Source: Nissolia schottii (Eukaryota > Streptophyta > Magnoliopsida > Fabales > Fabaceae). Taken from it: a stretch of 64,000 nucleotides of DNA. Below are positions 33,891 through 46,164 of this stretch, piece by piece. The notes under the pieces are model-generated. The model was not told where the DNA came from, did no database searches, and saw nothing but the letters and a program-made list of their open reading frames with translations. The DNA lies in the NCBI GenBank assembly GCA_003254905.1, contig QANU01028836.1, positions 193,509 to 257,508 on the forward strand, in the 5' to 3' direction. How positions within the stretch are numbered: the stretch's first letter is position 1; every line of letters begins with the position of its first letter. The position numbers were made by a program, and so were the translations under genes.

Positions 33891-34331
33891 TATGTCATTA
33901 AGGATACATAATTCAAGTCCAACCAGAACTCAATTCCTTCATTTCATCCCATAGTAAATAAGACTCATTTGGGTATAATTTTCAAACCACTCTTTATACA
34001 TTCATACTTAAAAAAGTAAAAAACAAAAAATACCCATATGTTATCTTCTATCTTTCTTTGTCATCCATATCAATGCCCCATTTCTCACCACTTTCTCTTT
34101 TAACTACTTTCTCTTTTAACTCTTCATTTATTCGCATTTCACAAATTCATATATCAATTGTTATTTGATATACTCTTACGCTCTTGCTTCTTCATTTTCC
34201 TTTCTCTGTTTTGTTTCACGTGTCCCTACTCCCTAGTAGGTCACATGATATTTTATGAGAAGGGCGATAAGGTGTCGACACCTTTTATATGTACAAGTAT
34301 CTTTTTCTTCTTCTTCTTTACTTTCATGCAG
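33891..34331. repeat. Unit 3, linker block and intron-like lead-in
   Basis: Same linker as 20,506-20,936, ending in a pyrimidine tract and CATGCAG before the F-box fragment. Confidence 0.6.
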
Positions 34332-34790
34332 GAAGACCGCTACCCCTTGAAGCGGCACAGAAAGATGATGATGATGGAGTGGCTTGATGACGACATTACA
34401 TACGACATCTTGTCCCACCTTTCTGTGGAGTCCTTGACTCGTTTCAAGAGCGTTTACAAAGAATGGCAACGCACCATTTCAAGCCCTTCATTCTCGAAAG
34501 GTCAGATGCAAATAGGAGGAGGAGGGATCAAATTATCTGGCTTCATCATTCAAGAATCATTTCAAACAAGAACAAGAGCTAAAAAGGTTAACCACCAAAA
34601 GAATTTATTCAATTCCCTTCCTGCAGAAGATTCCCCAGCTGTAGTCATGGCATCATGCAATGGGTTGATATGCTACTATACCAGACGCGCCTTATATGTA
34701 TGCAACCCTGTGAATAAACAGTTTATTATGTTGTCTAGGTTTCGTGGTAGATCTATATATAAAGGAAGCATAGGAAGCATAGCAATTGCG
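34332..34790 (+). pseudogene. F-box/FBA gene fragment, unit 3
   Basis: The longest open copy: about 150 codons covering an F-box (EWLDDDITYDILSHLSVES), a linker, and the start of an F-box-associated domain (VVMASCNGLICYYT, YVCNPVNKQFIMLSRF). F-box proteins supply the substrate-binding part of SCF ubiquitin ligases. The fragment ends inside the FBA domain, far short of the usual 350-400 residues, where copia integrase sequence takes over. A pyrimidine tract and CAG before the coding part look like a retained intron end, so it was probably captured as DNA. Expression is possible but not shown. Confidence 0.78.
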
Positions 34791-35544
34791 TTTACATTAT
34801 GATAATGACAGAGAATATGTGAATCAACATTTTTATAACTTTGTAAAAGAACATGGAATTATTCATGAACTTACTTGTGTTGATATCCCAAAACAATGTG
34901 GTGTGGTAAAAAGAAAAAATAGACATTTACTAGTAGTTACCAACGCTCTTGTTTTACAGATGTTTGTGCCTAACTCTTTCTGGGGTGAAGCTGTTTTAAC
35001 TTTTACATATCTTATTAATGGGGTGCCTTTTCATGTTCTGGGTAATGATATTCATGTTCAATCTATGTTATCTCACTTTCCCTTTCCCTTGTTATGCAAA
35101 TCTTACAACTTGGTGTTTTTGGATGTGTTGCATTTCTCCACGTGCATCGTCAACATCATAACAAACTTGATCCTATAGTTGTCAAATGTATTTTTTTAGG
35201 TTATGCACCTGACAAGAAAGAGTACAAGTGCTTCTACCAATCCATTTGTTGTTTTTTTTTTTTTTTTTCCGTGGATGTCACCTTTAATGAAACTGATTCT
35301 TTCTTTAATCTTTCACTTTAGGGGGAGAGTGCTTCGAATGTTGAGTTGTCTCCTCCTACATCCTTTATTCCCGTCCCGTCATCACATGTAATTCCTTTGG
35401 AAGCATCTGGTTTTGCAAGAGCTGGAACCAATGGTAAGTACTAAAAGTACTAGTACTAAAAGTACTAGTTATGTTCCTGATAATGTTCCTTTGGATATTT
35501 GTAATCCTAACACATAACTTACCAATTGTACTGAGAAAAGGAAA
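34791..35544 (+). mobile_element. Ty1/copia integrase remnant and linker, unit 3
   Basis: Integrase core motifs (NDREYVNQHF, HELTCVDIPK, NSFWGEAVL) followed by the Ser/Pro-rich linker. The reverse-transcriptase part seen in units 2 and 4 is missing. Fossil. Confidence 0.82.
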
Positions 35545-36088
35545 AAAAAGCATTGGAAACCAAGAGGACGCTCACAAGATTTATTTTATCTTTTATCCTG
35601 TTAGTGATAATAGGTCACTAGAATATTTGTGAAAAGCTTTTCAAAAGAAAAGTTTCCTGAAAGTGAGCAAATGAGCATCTGCATTGCATGGTTTTTATTA
35701 ACACATTTTTTTAAGGAAAATGTACTTTGAAAACGGTTGGTGTACACATGTCTATCTCAAATTTCTCTTTGAAAAACCTTTTTTAGAGACTAGTTGAATC
35801 AATTTAATCTTTGAATGAATGGATTTGTGAGAGATATGATTTAAAATAATTTGGAAATTTGATTTTCATATGAACTGATTCCGAGAATCAATGAATCGAT
35901 TCATGACAGTGCGAAATTTAAAATAATTCAAATTCAAATTGAACGGAATCAATTCAAGTAACACATTATTTGAATCATGTTGGTTTGCTTACATAATAAA
36001 ATGCAAATTCTGATTGATTTTTTGTGATATCCTTCCCTATTTAGAGGTCAACCTTCTTGGCTGTAAATAGGACTTCATATGCATGGTT
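35545..36088 (+). mobile_element. Copia LTR-like block, unit 3, truncated
   Basis: Matches 25,770-26,300 and stops at CATATGCATGGTTTT, where it joins directly to GTGAATCCAG of the next lead block. Confidence 0.55.
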
Positions 36089-37224
36089 TTGTGAATCCAG
36101 ATTCCACTAGATCGTGATTAATCTGGTTTGACGCGAGTCGACCAACTACTTTCCTTTATTCACATGACTAAATGATGTGGTTTTCCGTAAGCCGAACCAC
36201 TTGGATCCAGCTATCTACACTGCCATGACTAAATATGATAGAATAATTCAAACAAAGAAATTAATTCATGGCTTTTAATTCTTCTTGTCTTGCAGGAACA
36301 AAATTATGATAAGTTCATACTTAATCTTGTTATGAGCATATGCAGTTAAATCTATCTATCTACACTTGAATCTAGTGATCCACATTCACAAGACAAAAAA
36401 AGGACTCAATAAGTAATTCAAACAAAAAGAAAATCATTCTAGCTTTCTCAAGATTGTAGAAAATATCATTGCCCATCATTACAATACTAATCCACTGTTA
36501 GAGCATCATAGGTAGCATCACAAATGCCAACAAAAAAAGCAAACCACTTGGATTGAACTATCTAAATTGCTATGAAAAAAAATAGAACAAAATGTTCTAA
36601 ACAAAGAAATTCATTTATGGATTTTCATTCCTTTCTTGCTTTGATGGAACCAAATTATGGACAAGTTCATGCACTATCTGACTCAACATTTTCGAGATAA
36701 ATCCATCTTTTTATACTCATATGACCAAATAGGACTGAAGATAAATCATTCGATCAAAAAAGAGAAAACTAATCAAGGGTTTTTTTTTACATTTCCAAAA
36801 AATATTCATTGCTGCAATACTAATCCGTTGTTGGATCTTTATCGGTAACATCACAAATACCAGAAGAAAAAAGAGAACCAGTTGAATCCAACTATCCATA
36901 TCCCCATGACAAAAACAACACAAAATAATTCAAACAAAGAAATTCATCCATGGTTCTTCAAATCTCCTCTTGTTTTACAAGAACCAAATTATGACAAATT
37001 TAAATGTAATCAGATTCAGCATCTTGGAGAATCCATCTATCTACACCCCCACATGACAAAATAGGAATGAAGATAAATCATTCAAAAAGAAAAAGAAAAA
37101 ACTTCATATTTCCAGAAAAAGATTCATTGCTCATCATTCCAATTCCAATCCATTGCCAGAGCATCATTGGTAACATCCCAAATACCTAGATGCAAATAAA
37201 GAAAAATATCTTCAAGCATTTCCC
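36089..37224. repeat. Unit 4, end of lead block and tandem monomers
   Basis: Begins part-way through the lead block (GTGAATCCAGATTCCACTAG) and continues with the monomer family to 37,210. Confidence 0.7.
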
Positions 37225-37503
37225 TAAAGTTGCATGATGTCAAGATTGCCATCTAGAATCATAGAATTGCTTCCAAGCTCGTAAGATCGTTCAAATCGTA
37301 ATAGTTCTAATGATTTAACATTATTAACCTACCAATTTCATTTATAGCCCAATTTATGAGTCCAATTCCTAAAAATACGCACTCGAAACCTAGCCCTCAA
37401 GTTTTTGTCCCTCTATTTATACCCTAGCATCTTCCCTCACTATGTGTGCTTAGAGCCATAACCCCTTTTTTCTTCTGGAATTGAAAAAACCCTAAGAAAA
37501 GAT
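37225..37503 (+). promoter_or_regulatory. Unit 4 promoter-like block
   Basis: Same block as in units 1-3. The TATA element reads CTATTTATACCCTAG at about 37,412. AAACCCTAA precedes hairpin 1. Confidence 0.45.
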
Positions 37504-38146
37504 CAAGCCACTTTCTGTTGATGAGTTTTAAGGGAAGTACTTGAAGCAGCAAGTGGGTAAGATCAAGGAATCAACTATGGAACACAAGATCAAGTGGAAG
37601 AAATTAGGGTGCCACATTTTGATGGATAACTGGAGCAATGGGCGAGGATTGACAATTTTCAACTTCTATGTGAACAACCCTAAATGTACTGTCTTTCTTA
37701 AAAACTGTTGATGCATTTGATATTGCAAAATTATTGAAAGCATCTTTAAGATGATTGATGAGGTTGTGAGTAAGGTCAATGAAGTAATGTAGTTCAAGTT
37801 GTCACTGAGAGCTAAAAGAACTATAAGTTTTCTTCGTTCTTTGTGACAACTTGAACTACATTTTGCTCGCCTTCCTCACTCACAACCTCATCAATCATCA
37901 TCCAAAAGATGCCATCAATAGATTTGCATATATCATAAGCATCAATAGATTTAAGAAAAATAATACCTTTGGGGCTGTCCACAGAGATCTTGTAGATTGT
38001 CATTTTCCTGTTCCCATCAGTATAACTATCCATCAAGATGTTGCACCCTGATCTCTCCCACCTGATCTTGTGCTTCTCGATTAATCTGTTGATCTTATCA
38101 ACTTGTTTAAGGTATTCCTTAAAGCTCGTCAACAAAAGGTGGCTTG
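37504..38146 (+). repeat. hAT DUF659 inverted repeat (hairpin 1), unit 4
   Basis: Sense arm 37,504-37,821, loop 14 bases, antisense arm 37,836-38,146. The minus strand again has a 104-codon open frame (38,135 to 37,821) with NILMDSYTDGNRKMTI and the VVSEEGEQNVVQVVTKNE end. Confidence 0.85.
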
Positions 38147-38580
38147 TATCTCATTAATGATACATAATTCAATTCCAACCAGAACTCAATTCCTTCATTT
38201 CATCCCATAGTAAATAAGACTTATTTGGGTATAATTTGCAAACCACTCTTCATATGTTCATACTTAAAAAAATAATAACAAAAAAATACCCATATGCTCT
38301 CTTCTATCTTTCTTTGCCACCCATCTCAATGCTTCATCTCTCTCCACCTTCTCTTTTAACTACTTTCTCTTTTAACTCTTCATTCATTCGAATTTCGCAA
38401 ATTCATATATCAATTGTTATTTGATTCACTCTTAGGCTCTTGCTTCTTTATTTTCTTTTCTGTTTTGTTTCGCGTGTCCCTAGTCGGTCACCATGACTTT
38501 TTATGAGAAGGATGATAAGGTGTATACACCTTTTATATGTATAAGTATCTTTTTTTTTCTTCTTCTTGACTTTCATGCAG
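38147..38580. repeat. Unit 4, linker block and intron-like lead-in
   Basis: As in units 2 and 3, ending in TTTCATGCAG. Confidence 0.6.
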
Positions 38581-39045
38581 GAAGACTGCCGCCCCTTGAA
38601 GCGGCACAAAAAGATGATGATGATGGAGTGGCTTGATGACAGCATTACATACGACATCTTGTCCCACCTTTCTGTGGAGTCCTGGACTTGTTTCAGGAGC
38701 GTTTACAAAGAATGGCAACACACCATTTCGAGTCCTTCGATCTCGAAAGCTCAAATGCAAAAAAGAAGGGAAGGGATCAAATTATTTGGCTTCATCCTTC
38801 AAGAGTCATTTCAGACAAGAACAAGAGCCAAGAAGGTGAACCACCACAAGAATTTATTCAGTTTCCTTCCTGCAGAAGATTCCCCAGTTGTAGTCATGGC
38901 ATCATGCAATGGGTTGATATGTTGCTATACCAGACGCGCCTTATATGTATGCAACCTTGTGAATAAACAGTTTATTAAGTTGTCTAGGTTTCGTGGTAGA
39001 TCTATATATAAAGGAAGTAGAGGAAGCATAGCAATTACGTTTACG
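38581..39045 (+). pseudogene. F-box/FBA gene fragment, unit 4
   Basis: An open frame of 161 codons (38,566-39,051) gives an F-box (DDSITYDILSHLSVESW) and the start of the FBA domain (VVVMASCNGLICCYT, YVCNLVNKQFIKLSRF). Compared with unit 3 it has substitutions at usually conserved places, for instance W after VES and L for P in CNPVNK, which suggests no selection on the protein. It ends at the same junction with copia sequence as in the other units. Confidence 0.76.
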
Positions 39046-39600
39046 TTATGATAATGACAGAGAATATGTAAATCAACATTTTTCTAACTTTGTCGAAGAA
39101 CATGGAATTATTCATGAACTTACTTGTGTTGATATCCCAAAACAAAATGGTGTGGTAAAAAGAAAAAATAGACATTTACTAGAAGTTACCATGGCTCTTG
39201 TTTTACAAATGTTTGTGCTTAACCCTTCTTGGGGTGAAGCTGTTTTAACTTTTACATATCTTATTAATAGGGCGTCTTCTCGTGTTCTGGCATGATATTC
39301 TTGTTCAATCTATGTTTTATCATTTTCCCTCTCCCTTATTATGCAAATCTTAAAATCTGGTGTTTTTGGATGTGTTGCCTCTCTCCACGTGCATCGTCAA
39401 CATCGTAACAAACTTGATCCTATAGTTGTCAAATGTAATTTTTTAAGTTATTCACCAGAAAAGAAAGGGTGCAAGTGCTTCTACCCATCCATTTGTTGTT
39501 TCTTTTTTTTCATGGATGTCACCTTTAATGAAACTGATTCTTTCTTTAATCTTTCACTTTAGGGGGAGAGTCCTTTGAATATCGAGTTGTCTCCTCCCAC
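39046..39600 (+). mobile_element. Ty1/copia integrase remnant, unit 4
   Basis: Same integrase core segment and start of linker as in units 2 and 3. Broken fossil. Confidence 0.8.
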
Positions 39601-40640
39601 ATCCTTTATTACTGTCCCGTCATCACATGTAATTCCTTTGGAAGCGTCTAGTTTTGCAAGAGCTGGAACCTATGGTAAGTACTGAAAGTACTAGTTTTGT
39701 TCCTGATAATGTTCCTTTGGATATTTGTAAGCCTAACCCATATAACTTACCAATTGTGTTGAGAAAAGGAAAAAAGACTTGTCCCAAGTATCCTATTTTC
39801 TCAATTTGTCTCTTATAAACACTATTTCTTGCTGCATTAGAGTATTTTTGTAGCTATTAATTCCATAACAATCCCAACATCAGTACAAGAAGGATTAAAA
39901 GATAATAACTGGGTTCAAGCCATGAATGAGGAAATGTAGGCATTAGAGAAGAATAGTGTTAGAAATTTATCATCATATCAGATTATCAAGGATTAGAGGG
40001 ATTTCATAAATACCTGACTCCATGATTTAGCGATAGGAATCCCTTGGCGCAACTGATAGGAATCCCTTGGCGCAACTGATCACGAACAAGAACAGTGGTT
40101 TTGTGGTCTTCCTCAACCAAACCTCCTTAGTTCCTCAATGGGACTGTCTGTCTCTCTTCCAGATGGGGAGAAGTGAAACGTTTTCCGATTTGGTGTATTG
40201 GGGACCATAACCGTTCCTCATGTATTTAAGCTCACCAGGGTTCCCATTATCCCCTGATGGGCCAATACTGGTGATATCTACCCATTTGGGCCCATATTCA
40301 CTTTTCCTTAAGTCTAAAAGGCTTTTAACCAAATAATTAGATCACCGAATTAAGCCATATATGATAAATAGCTAATATAATCGTTAACGAATATGAGCCC
40401 ACAAATATTAGAAATATAAATTTCCAACAAATAGAACATGGGAGATTGTTGATACACCAGGAAATAAAAGACTAGTGGGATGCAGGTGGATATACACCAT
40501 GAAATATCATTCTAATCGCACTCTAGACTGATATAAATCAAGATTAGTTGTAAATGTCTACACACAGACTTGTGGAATTGATTATGAGGAGATTTTTTTC
40601 CCTATTTGTAAAGATGTACACAACCAGAATATTGATCTCT
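39601..40640 (+). mobile_element. Copia linker and reverse-transcriptase start, unit 4
   Basis: Homologous to 25,111-25,690 and split by the 473-bp solo LTR at 39,957. Short motifs (TWEIVDTP-like, LVGCRWIY) remain. Fossil. Confidence 0.75.
39957..40429. mobile_element. Short solo LTR, 473 bp
   Basis: Ends TGTTAGAAATTTAT...ATAAATTTCCAACA, with a perfect 5-bp duplication AATAG (39,952-39,956 and 40,430-40,434). The uninserted sequence is at about 25,473. Size and ends fit a copia-type LTR. It contains a 23-bp tandem duplication (AGGAATCCCTTGGCGCAACT...) at about 40,033-40,080. No internal region is present. Confidence 0.82.
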
Positions 40641-41172
40641 ATTGTCATACATGGACTCAAGCATTTCTATATGTTTTGATGATAACAAAAAAAGAAAAAA
40701 GACAACACAAAAATCTTTGGAAACCAAGAGGACGCTCATAAGATTTATTTTATCTTTAATCCTGTTAGTGATAATAGGTCTCTGGAATATTTGTGACAAG
40801 CTTTTCTAAAGAAAAGTTTCCTGAAAGTTAGCAAATGAGCATCTGCATTGTATGGTTTTTATTTACACTTTTTTTTAGGAAAATGTACTTTTGAAAAAGG
40901 TTGGTGCATACATGTCTATCTCAAATTTCACTTTGAAAAACTTTTTCTGGAGACTGGTTGAATCAATTTAGTCTTAGAATGAATCGATTTGTGAGGGATA
41001 TGATTTAAAATAATTTGGAAATTTGATTTTCAAATGAACTGATTCAAAGAATCAATGAATCGATTCATGATAGTGCGATATTTAAAATAATTCAAATTCA
41101 AATTGAACAGAATCAGTTCAAGTAACTCATGATTTGAATCATCTTGGTTTGCTTAAATAATAAAATGCAAAT
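40641..41172 (+). mobile_element. Copia LTR-like block, unit 4 (left part)
   Basis: Matches 25,705-26,217 and is split by the next solo LTR. It continues at 44,373-44,600, where the TATA box is degraded (CCATTAATAGG) but AATAAA is kept. Confidence 0.5.
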
Positions 41173-44100
41173 TGTAACATCCTGAATTAGTCTGGTCCGG
41201 GAAGCTCGTCGGCCACGCCGTCGAAGACGGTCGAGAGGCGTTGAGACAATATGGGACGGGGGATTAAACCTCCAAACCCTCAGGGACTTAGGGGTAAGTG
41301 TTAGGTTTCGAGGCCCTATAAATTTTCCAGAGTTGTCGAGAGAGTTTCGGCTCGAACGGGTGATGTTCCGGACACTGGAAACCACCTATGGCAGTTCTTG
41401 ACCGGGCAAGAATGTCGAAAATCTCCGTGCGGCAACTCCCCGATTTAAGGGAAAAATTTATGAATCACAATGGTACGTCCAGAATGTTTTTAGGACAACC
41501 AGATGTGGGATAAAGTGGACAAAACGCAATCAAGCGAAACCGGTACTGGTCCTGGTGAGGTTTTCTATCTCCATCAGGAGATATTTACATATATTAAATA
41601 TAAATAAATAAATAATAATTATAAAGCAACAGAAGAAAGAAATGAAAAAGAAAGAAAAAGAGAAATGAAAAAGAAAAAGGCCACGGTGGTGGCTATAAAT
41701 AACCACATTACTTCAGAAAATTTTACGTAGCTTTCGGTCACTTTCACAAACGCCAGTCCCATTCCGACACATCTCAGTTTCTTGCGGGAGACCCAGAAAA
41801 ATTGCCAGAGCACGCCGTAACGATCAGGAAATTTCTAGCATCAAAGCTATCCAGTCGGAATCTCCATCGGATGTGGGTAACTCTAAGCCCACTGTCTATG
41901 TGGTTTAATTTTTAATTGTGTATATGTTATTTTGTACATTGGACTGTAAAAATGTTAAGTAGTATTTTGGGAAAGTATAGGGTGAAATGGGTTTTGGGAA
42001 ATTTTGATGAATGAAATGCATAACTGTACTGATTGGAACCCTAGGAATAGTGAACTTCTGGAGAAAATGAGAACTGAAGTCTCGGGACCCTATTCCATCA
42101 GCTTTCAATCGATTGAATGGAGTTTTCAATCAGATGAAAGCAAATTTTGAGCTTTCAATCGAATGAAGGAAAATCCTCGGATTTCAATCAATTGAATCCC
42201 AAGTCCATTCGAATGAAAGAACTCTGAAGGTTTCAATCGATTGAAACCCCGTCTCAATCGAATGAAAGAACTCGCAGGGATTCATTCGAATGTAACCCTA
42301 GACATTCGAATAAAACCTGAGGAACTTGAGATTTTAGTGGTTCCAAGGAGTCCAATGAGTCAAGGTATGTCTATTTTGGTACATGAAAGCATGCATCATG
42401 AGGAAATGGTCGTCATAGGAGTTAGGACGACCCTAGATCACTAGAGGTATTCACTTAAACTTAAAGGTGCATAATTTAACCCTAGGAAATAAAGCAGAGA
42501 ACTAAGGCCCCATTCACCAAGGATTTGGTCGGCCTTAGTCAAAGTAAATAGTTATATGATTAGGAAGATCCCATTCTCTTGGCACGACTTACAGACAAGT
42601 CCCTCACCAATTCGGCAAGCTGGATTGGTCAGAGCAACGCAGGTAGAGAGACCTGATTCAGAAAGTAAAGAGAACGGGCTAAGGCCCGAGAGAAAAGAAA
42701 GAGAACAGGACAAGTCCTGTAAGAAAGAAAGGGGGATCCCACTAAAGAGAAGAGTACAGAGAAAGACGACCACGCCTGATCACGCCCAAGGGCCGGTCCC
42801 TCGCCATTCCTGTAAGGGGGATAGTTGCACCTATTGTATTCGATGATTTCCTCCTATGAGCCTTACATGGTTAGCTACCATTCCAGTAAAGAGCGCTGCC
42901 GGGTCGATACAATAGTGGCAAGAAAGAGGTTGTAACCTAGGCCACGGTTACATGGGTGAAAGGACTAAGAAGAAGGACGCTAACCCGGGTGAGCCGGTAT
43001 GTGTAAAAGATTCCCAGATTCCCTCAGGCACTATATAGTCACATGTATGATTAAGAGATTGAATGTATGAGAATTTGTATGTATGTATATCTGCTTATGC
43101 ATTATGTATATCTGTTCATGCATTATGTATTGTCAAGGGAACGACCCAAGACGAATAGTATGTCTGTCGTAGCGACGTAAAGTTAATGAGCACGAAGCCT
43201 AGGTAATAACAAGAGTAGTAACCCTATCACCTAGTAACTTAGGTAAAGCTGCTCAGGATGTAGGTATAAGATAATAACTGGTAGGAGGTTAGTATATACG
43301 ACACGTAGAGGTTATCCTAAGTGGCCTGGACTCTGCCCGAGTAATTGAACTATGGAAGCCACCCCGAGTTTCTACTAAGAACGAAGTCGTTCTTATCCCC
43401 ACTCGTGTATGATTCCAGAGTTGCCGGGATGGGTTCTCCGCCTGCTAAGGATGTCTGGTTGTTTACTCGCTCGCGACAACGTTACTACCGCACCTATACT
43501 TTGCTTGAGACCAGTACCTTCGCCCCCGCTAACCTGCCGGGAGAGACTCCAGAGCAGTCCAGACGTAGAATTCGAGGGCCTGGATCCTCTCCCATGCGCC
43601 CCATCTGGATCGATGAGTGCCTTGGGAGTAGTAGCCGCGATCCCATCCATGTCGACGGTGAGGATGATCTTCCTCCGCCGAGGCCAGTGCCCGAGCCTGA
43701 GCCTGTTGCAGATCCGGAGTCGTCTACACCGCCTGATCGGAGACGAGGACGACGTACCACCGCTAAAAAGAGGGTACTTCCAGTGCTACCACGCAAAATT
43801 CGCACCCCGCGACTTCACCGCGGTGACTGACATCTCCAGTGAGGATGAGGCGGTGGGAGAGGATGACCCCGCAAAGCGAGAGGAGGATTCCGATGAGTAG
43901 CCGCAGCAGGACCCCGCCAGTATTTGCAGTAGTAGGTGTGTACCGTACACGCAATGGGTAGTTCTCATCCGTGTACGTAGGTTATGCTTGTATGTGTATT
44001 ATTGTAGATAGACTGGTAGTTAGGGATGTATGTTCGTAGAGGGACAAGATATTCTGATAATATTAATGTATAATTATGCGTGTGTAACTTTGGGCCGTAT

Positions 44101-44367
44101 GTGTACTTTCTTTGGGTACTCGCCGTACGCCAGGTATGTACTCTTGTTTCTCTTACCTTTTGACGATACTCTTATGCGATGTATGATGCGTAGGGCTCTT
44201 TATTTTCCATAGTATGATTGCACTAAAATTTTTAAATTGGCCCATATTTTGTAAACCCTAATTTCCAAAGCAAGATATAGAACCATAGCGGTTCGCAACA
44301 CCAGAAGAGCACCACCTAGCTGGGAAGTCTATGACTTAAGCATAGGCCAACTAGCTAGGGTGTTTCA
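41173..44367 (-). mobile_element. Long solo LTR, copy 4 (reverse orientation)
   Basis: A 3,195-bp LTR of the same family on the minus strand: read in reverse it starts TGAAACACCCTAGCTAG, like copy 5, and ends GGATGTTACA. A perfect 5-bp duplication CAAAT (41,168-41,172 and 44,368-44,372) flanks it. GC-rich overlapping frames at 43,345-43,900 lie within it and show no domain. It carries TCAATCGATTGA and CATTCGAATG palindromes at 42,100-42,310. Confidence 0.85.
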
Positions 44368-45040
44368 CAAATTCTACGTGATTTTTTGTGATATCCTTCC
44401 CTATTTAGAGGTCAGCCTTCTTAGCCATTAATAGGCCTTCATATGCATGGTTTTTGACACGCTTGAATGCCAAAAACAATTCTGAAACTCTGCCAAATTG
44501 CTTTCTTATTCATTTCTTCTATTCATTTCACATAAGCTCTTGTGATCACTTGAGGAACATTTCTTAATAAAGAGGTTCTAAGCTTAATTTGTATATCTAC
44601 TCTTGTTTTGCTAGAACCACATTATGACAAATTCATACGTAATCTTGACTCAGCATTTGCAGATAAATCCTTCCATCTATATTCCCCGCATGACACAAAT
44701 AGGACAAAATAATTCAACTAAGGAAATTCAGTCATAGCTCTTCAAACATTTCCCTAAAGTTGTTTTTTGTCAAAATCCCAATCTAGATACATAAAATCGC
44801 TTCCATGCTCGTAAGATTGTTCGGATATTCTAACAATTTTATTTATGGCCCAATTTCAGACACCAGTTCCTAAAATTATGCACTGGTAACTTTAACTTAA
44901 CCCTCAAGTTTTCACCCAATATACAAACCCTATTTCCTCCCTTCGTTTAGTGTGCTGAGAGTTTTACCCCCTTTTTCTTCTGCAATTGGTGTTGTGGAGT
45001 AGAAACCCTAGAAAAAGTGCAAACCTTTCTCCTTTTTTCA
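44368..45040 (+). promoter_or_regulatory. Unit 4 LTR-like end, monomer and second promoter-like block
   Basis: The end of the LTR-like block (to about 44,600) is followed by one monomer and then the promoter-like block (44,760-45,030), with ATATACAAACCCTA where unit 1 has TATAAACCCTA. AAACCCTAG stands before hairpin 2. Confidence 0.45.
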
Positions 45041-45095
45041 CTAAAAAATGGCCCTTGCTTCAACAAGATGTGTGAGAAGATTGCACATTGGCCCT

Positions 45096-45690
45096 GGTTA
45101 CAAAGCCCATAGTTGGTTTCTCATTCAAATTCACACCCGAAGAACTTGGAGCCAAGGTTTAGCACCTTTCATGAAACCAGAATGTCTTTTATAAAACTTG
45201 CAATCCATTACTAGATTTTACAACCTCTTTCCCGCTTGTTGTGTTTGAAATTGTGGGTTAAGGTAAACCATAGCCCGCCCTTGAGTAAGGTTAAGGTGAA
45301 ATATAACCTACATCTTTTTTGTGACCAACATACCTTTAAATATCTAGAGAGTGATGAGTTCATCAAAATGTTTAAAACGATTGCACTTTTTGGCCTTGGT
45401 GACAAACCACCTTCTATTGATAATCTTATGCAATCATTTCGCACAGTTAAACCAACTCATCGCTCTTCACAACACTTGAGGGTATGTTTCTCACAAAATA
45501 CAAAAAAAAAGGATGTGGGTTATAGTTTACCTTAATCCTCAATTTCAAGCACGACAAGTGGTAAAAAGGTTGAAAATTTGGTAAATGGATGTGTTTTGGA
45601 AAAACATTCTGGTTGCTTGAAAGGTGCTAATCCTCTGCTTAAAGCACTTCAGGTGTGAATTCGGATAAGAAACCAGCTACTTGTTTCGTT
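45096..45690 (+). repeat. hAT inverted repeat (hairpin 2), unit 4
   Basis: Antisense arm 45,096-45,309, loop about 207 bp, sense arm about 45,516-45,690. The arrangement is the same as in unit 1. The loop encodes DEFIKMFKTIALFGLGDKPP in sense, the segment that lies just before DUF659 in hAT transposases. Confidence 0.78.
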
Positions 45691-46145
45691 TATAATGAAA
45701 TGAATCAAGCAAAAGAAAAGATACAAAGTGATTTCAATAGTGTCGAGAAATGGTGATTTTTTTTCTATGTTCACTAATTGACTATCAACTTTAATTCAAT
45801 TTGTACTTGTATATGGTCTTTGTTTGGAACTAATTTTGTTTCAGGTATCTTTTTTATTCTTTAGATATATGCCTCTACGGGAGATCATCGATGAAAAATG
45901 GGAAAAACAATTTCGTCGGGATTTAAAAGTCGCAACTTATTACTTCAAAGATGACATCGATGTTAAATGTGGGTTGTATGTGTCCTTTGTATGGATGGCA
46001 CAAAGTAAAGATGCAGGATGTAAGATTCATGTACAGTTTGATGATTTCAAGCATGCAAGAAACCTTTTTTGATAATGAATTAGCCAAGTCTGCTATCAAA
46101 ACCAAAGAATCGGCAGACCAGTGGGACTCTTATGGTTTTGAATAA
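45691..46145 (+). pseudogene. hAT transposase C-terminal fragment, unit 4
   Basis: Continues from the sense arm of hairpin 2: an EMNQAKEKIQ segment, an intron (45,753-45,864), then DEKWEKQFRRDLKVATYY and the KCGLYVSF segment, ending at WDSYGFE with a stop at 46,143-46,145. About 27 bases encoding LNPRFHYCP are deleted relative to the other copies, in frame. A neighbouring frame shift separates the final part. Confidence 0.75.
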
Positions 46146-46164
46146 CTAGAGCTCCAAGCTTTTG

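Noticed and set aside
40033-40080. 23-bp tandem duplication as a regulatory site
   Set aside because: It sits within the 473-bp solo LTR and looks like simple slippage.
43345-43900. Two overlapping 161-163-codon frames in GC-rich DNA
   Set aside because: They lie within solo LTR copy 4, overlap each other and minus-strand frames, and show no domain; local GC content explains them.
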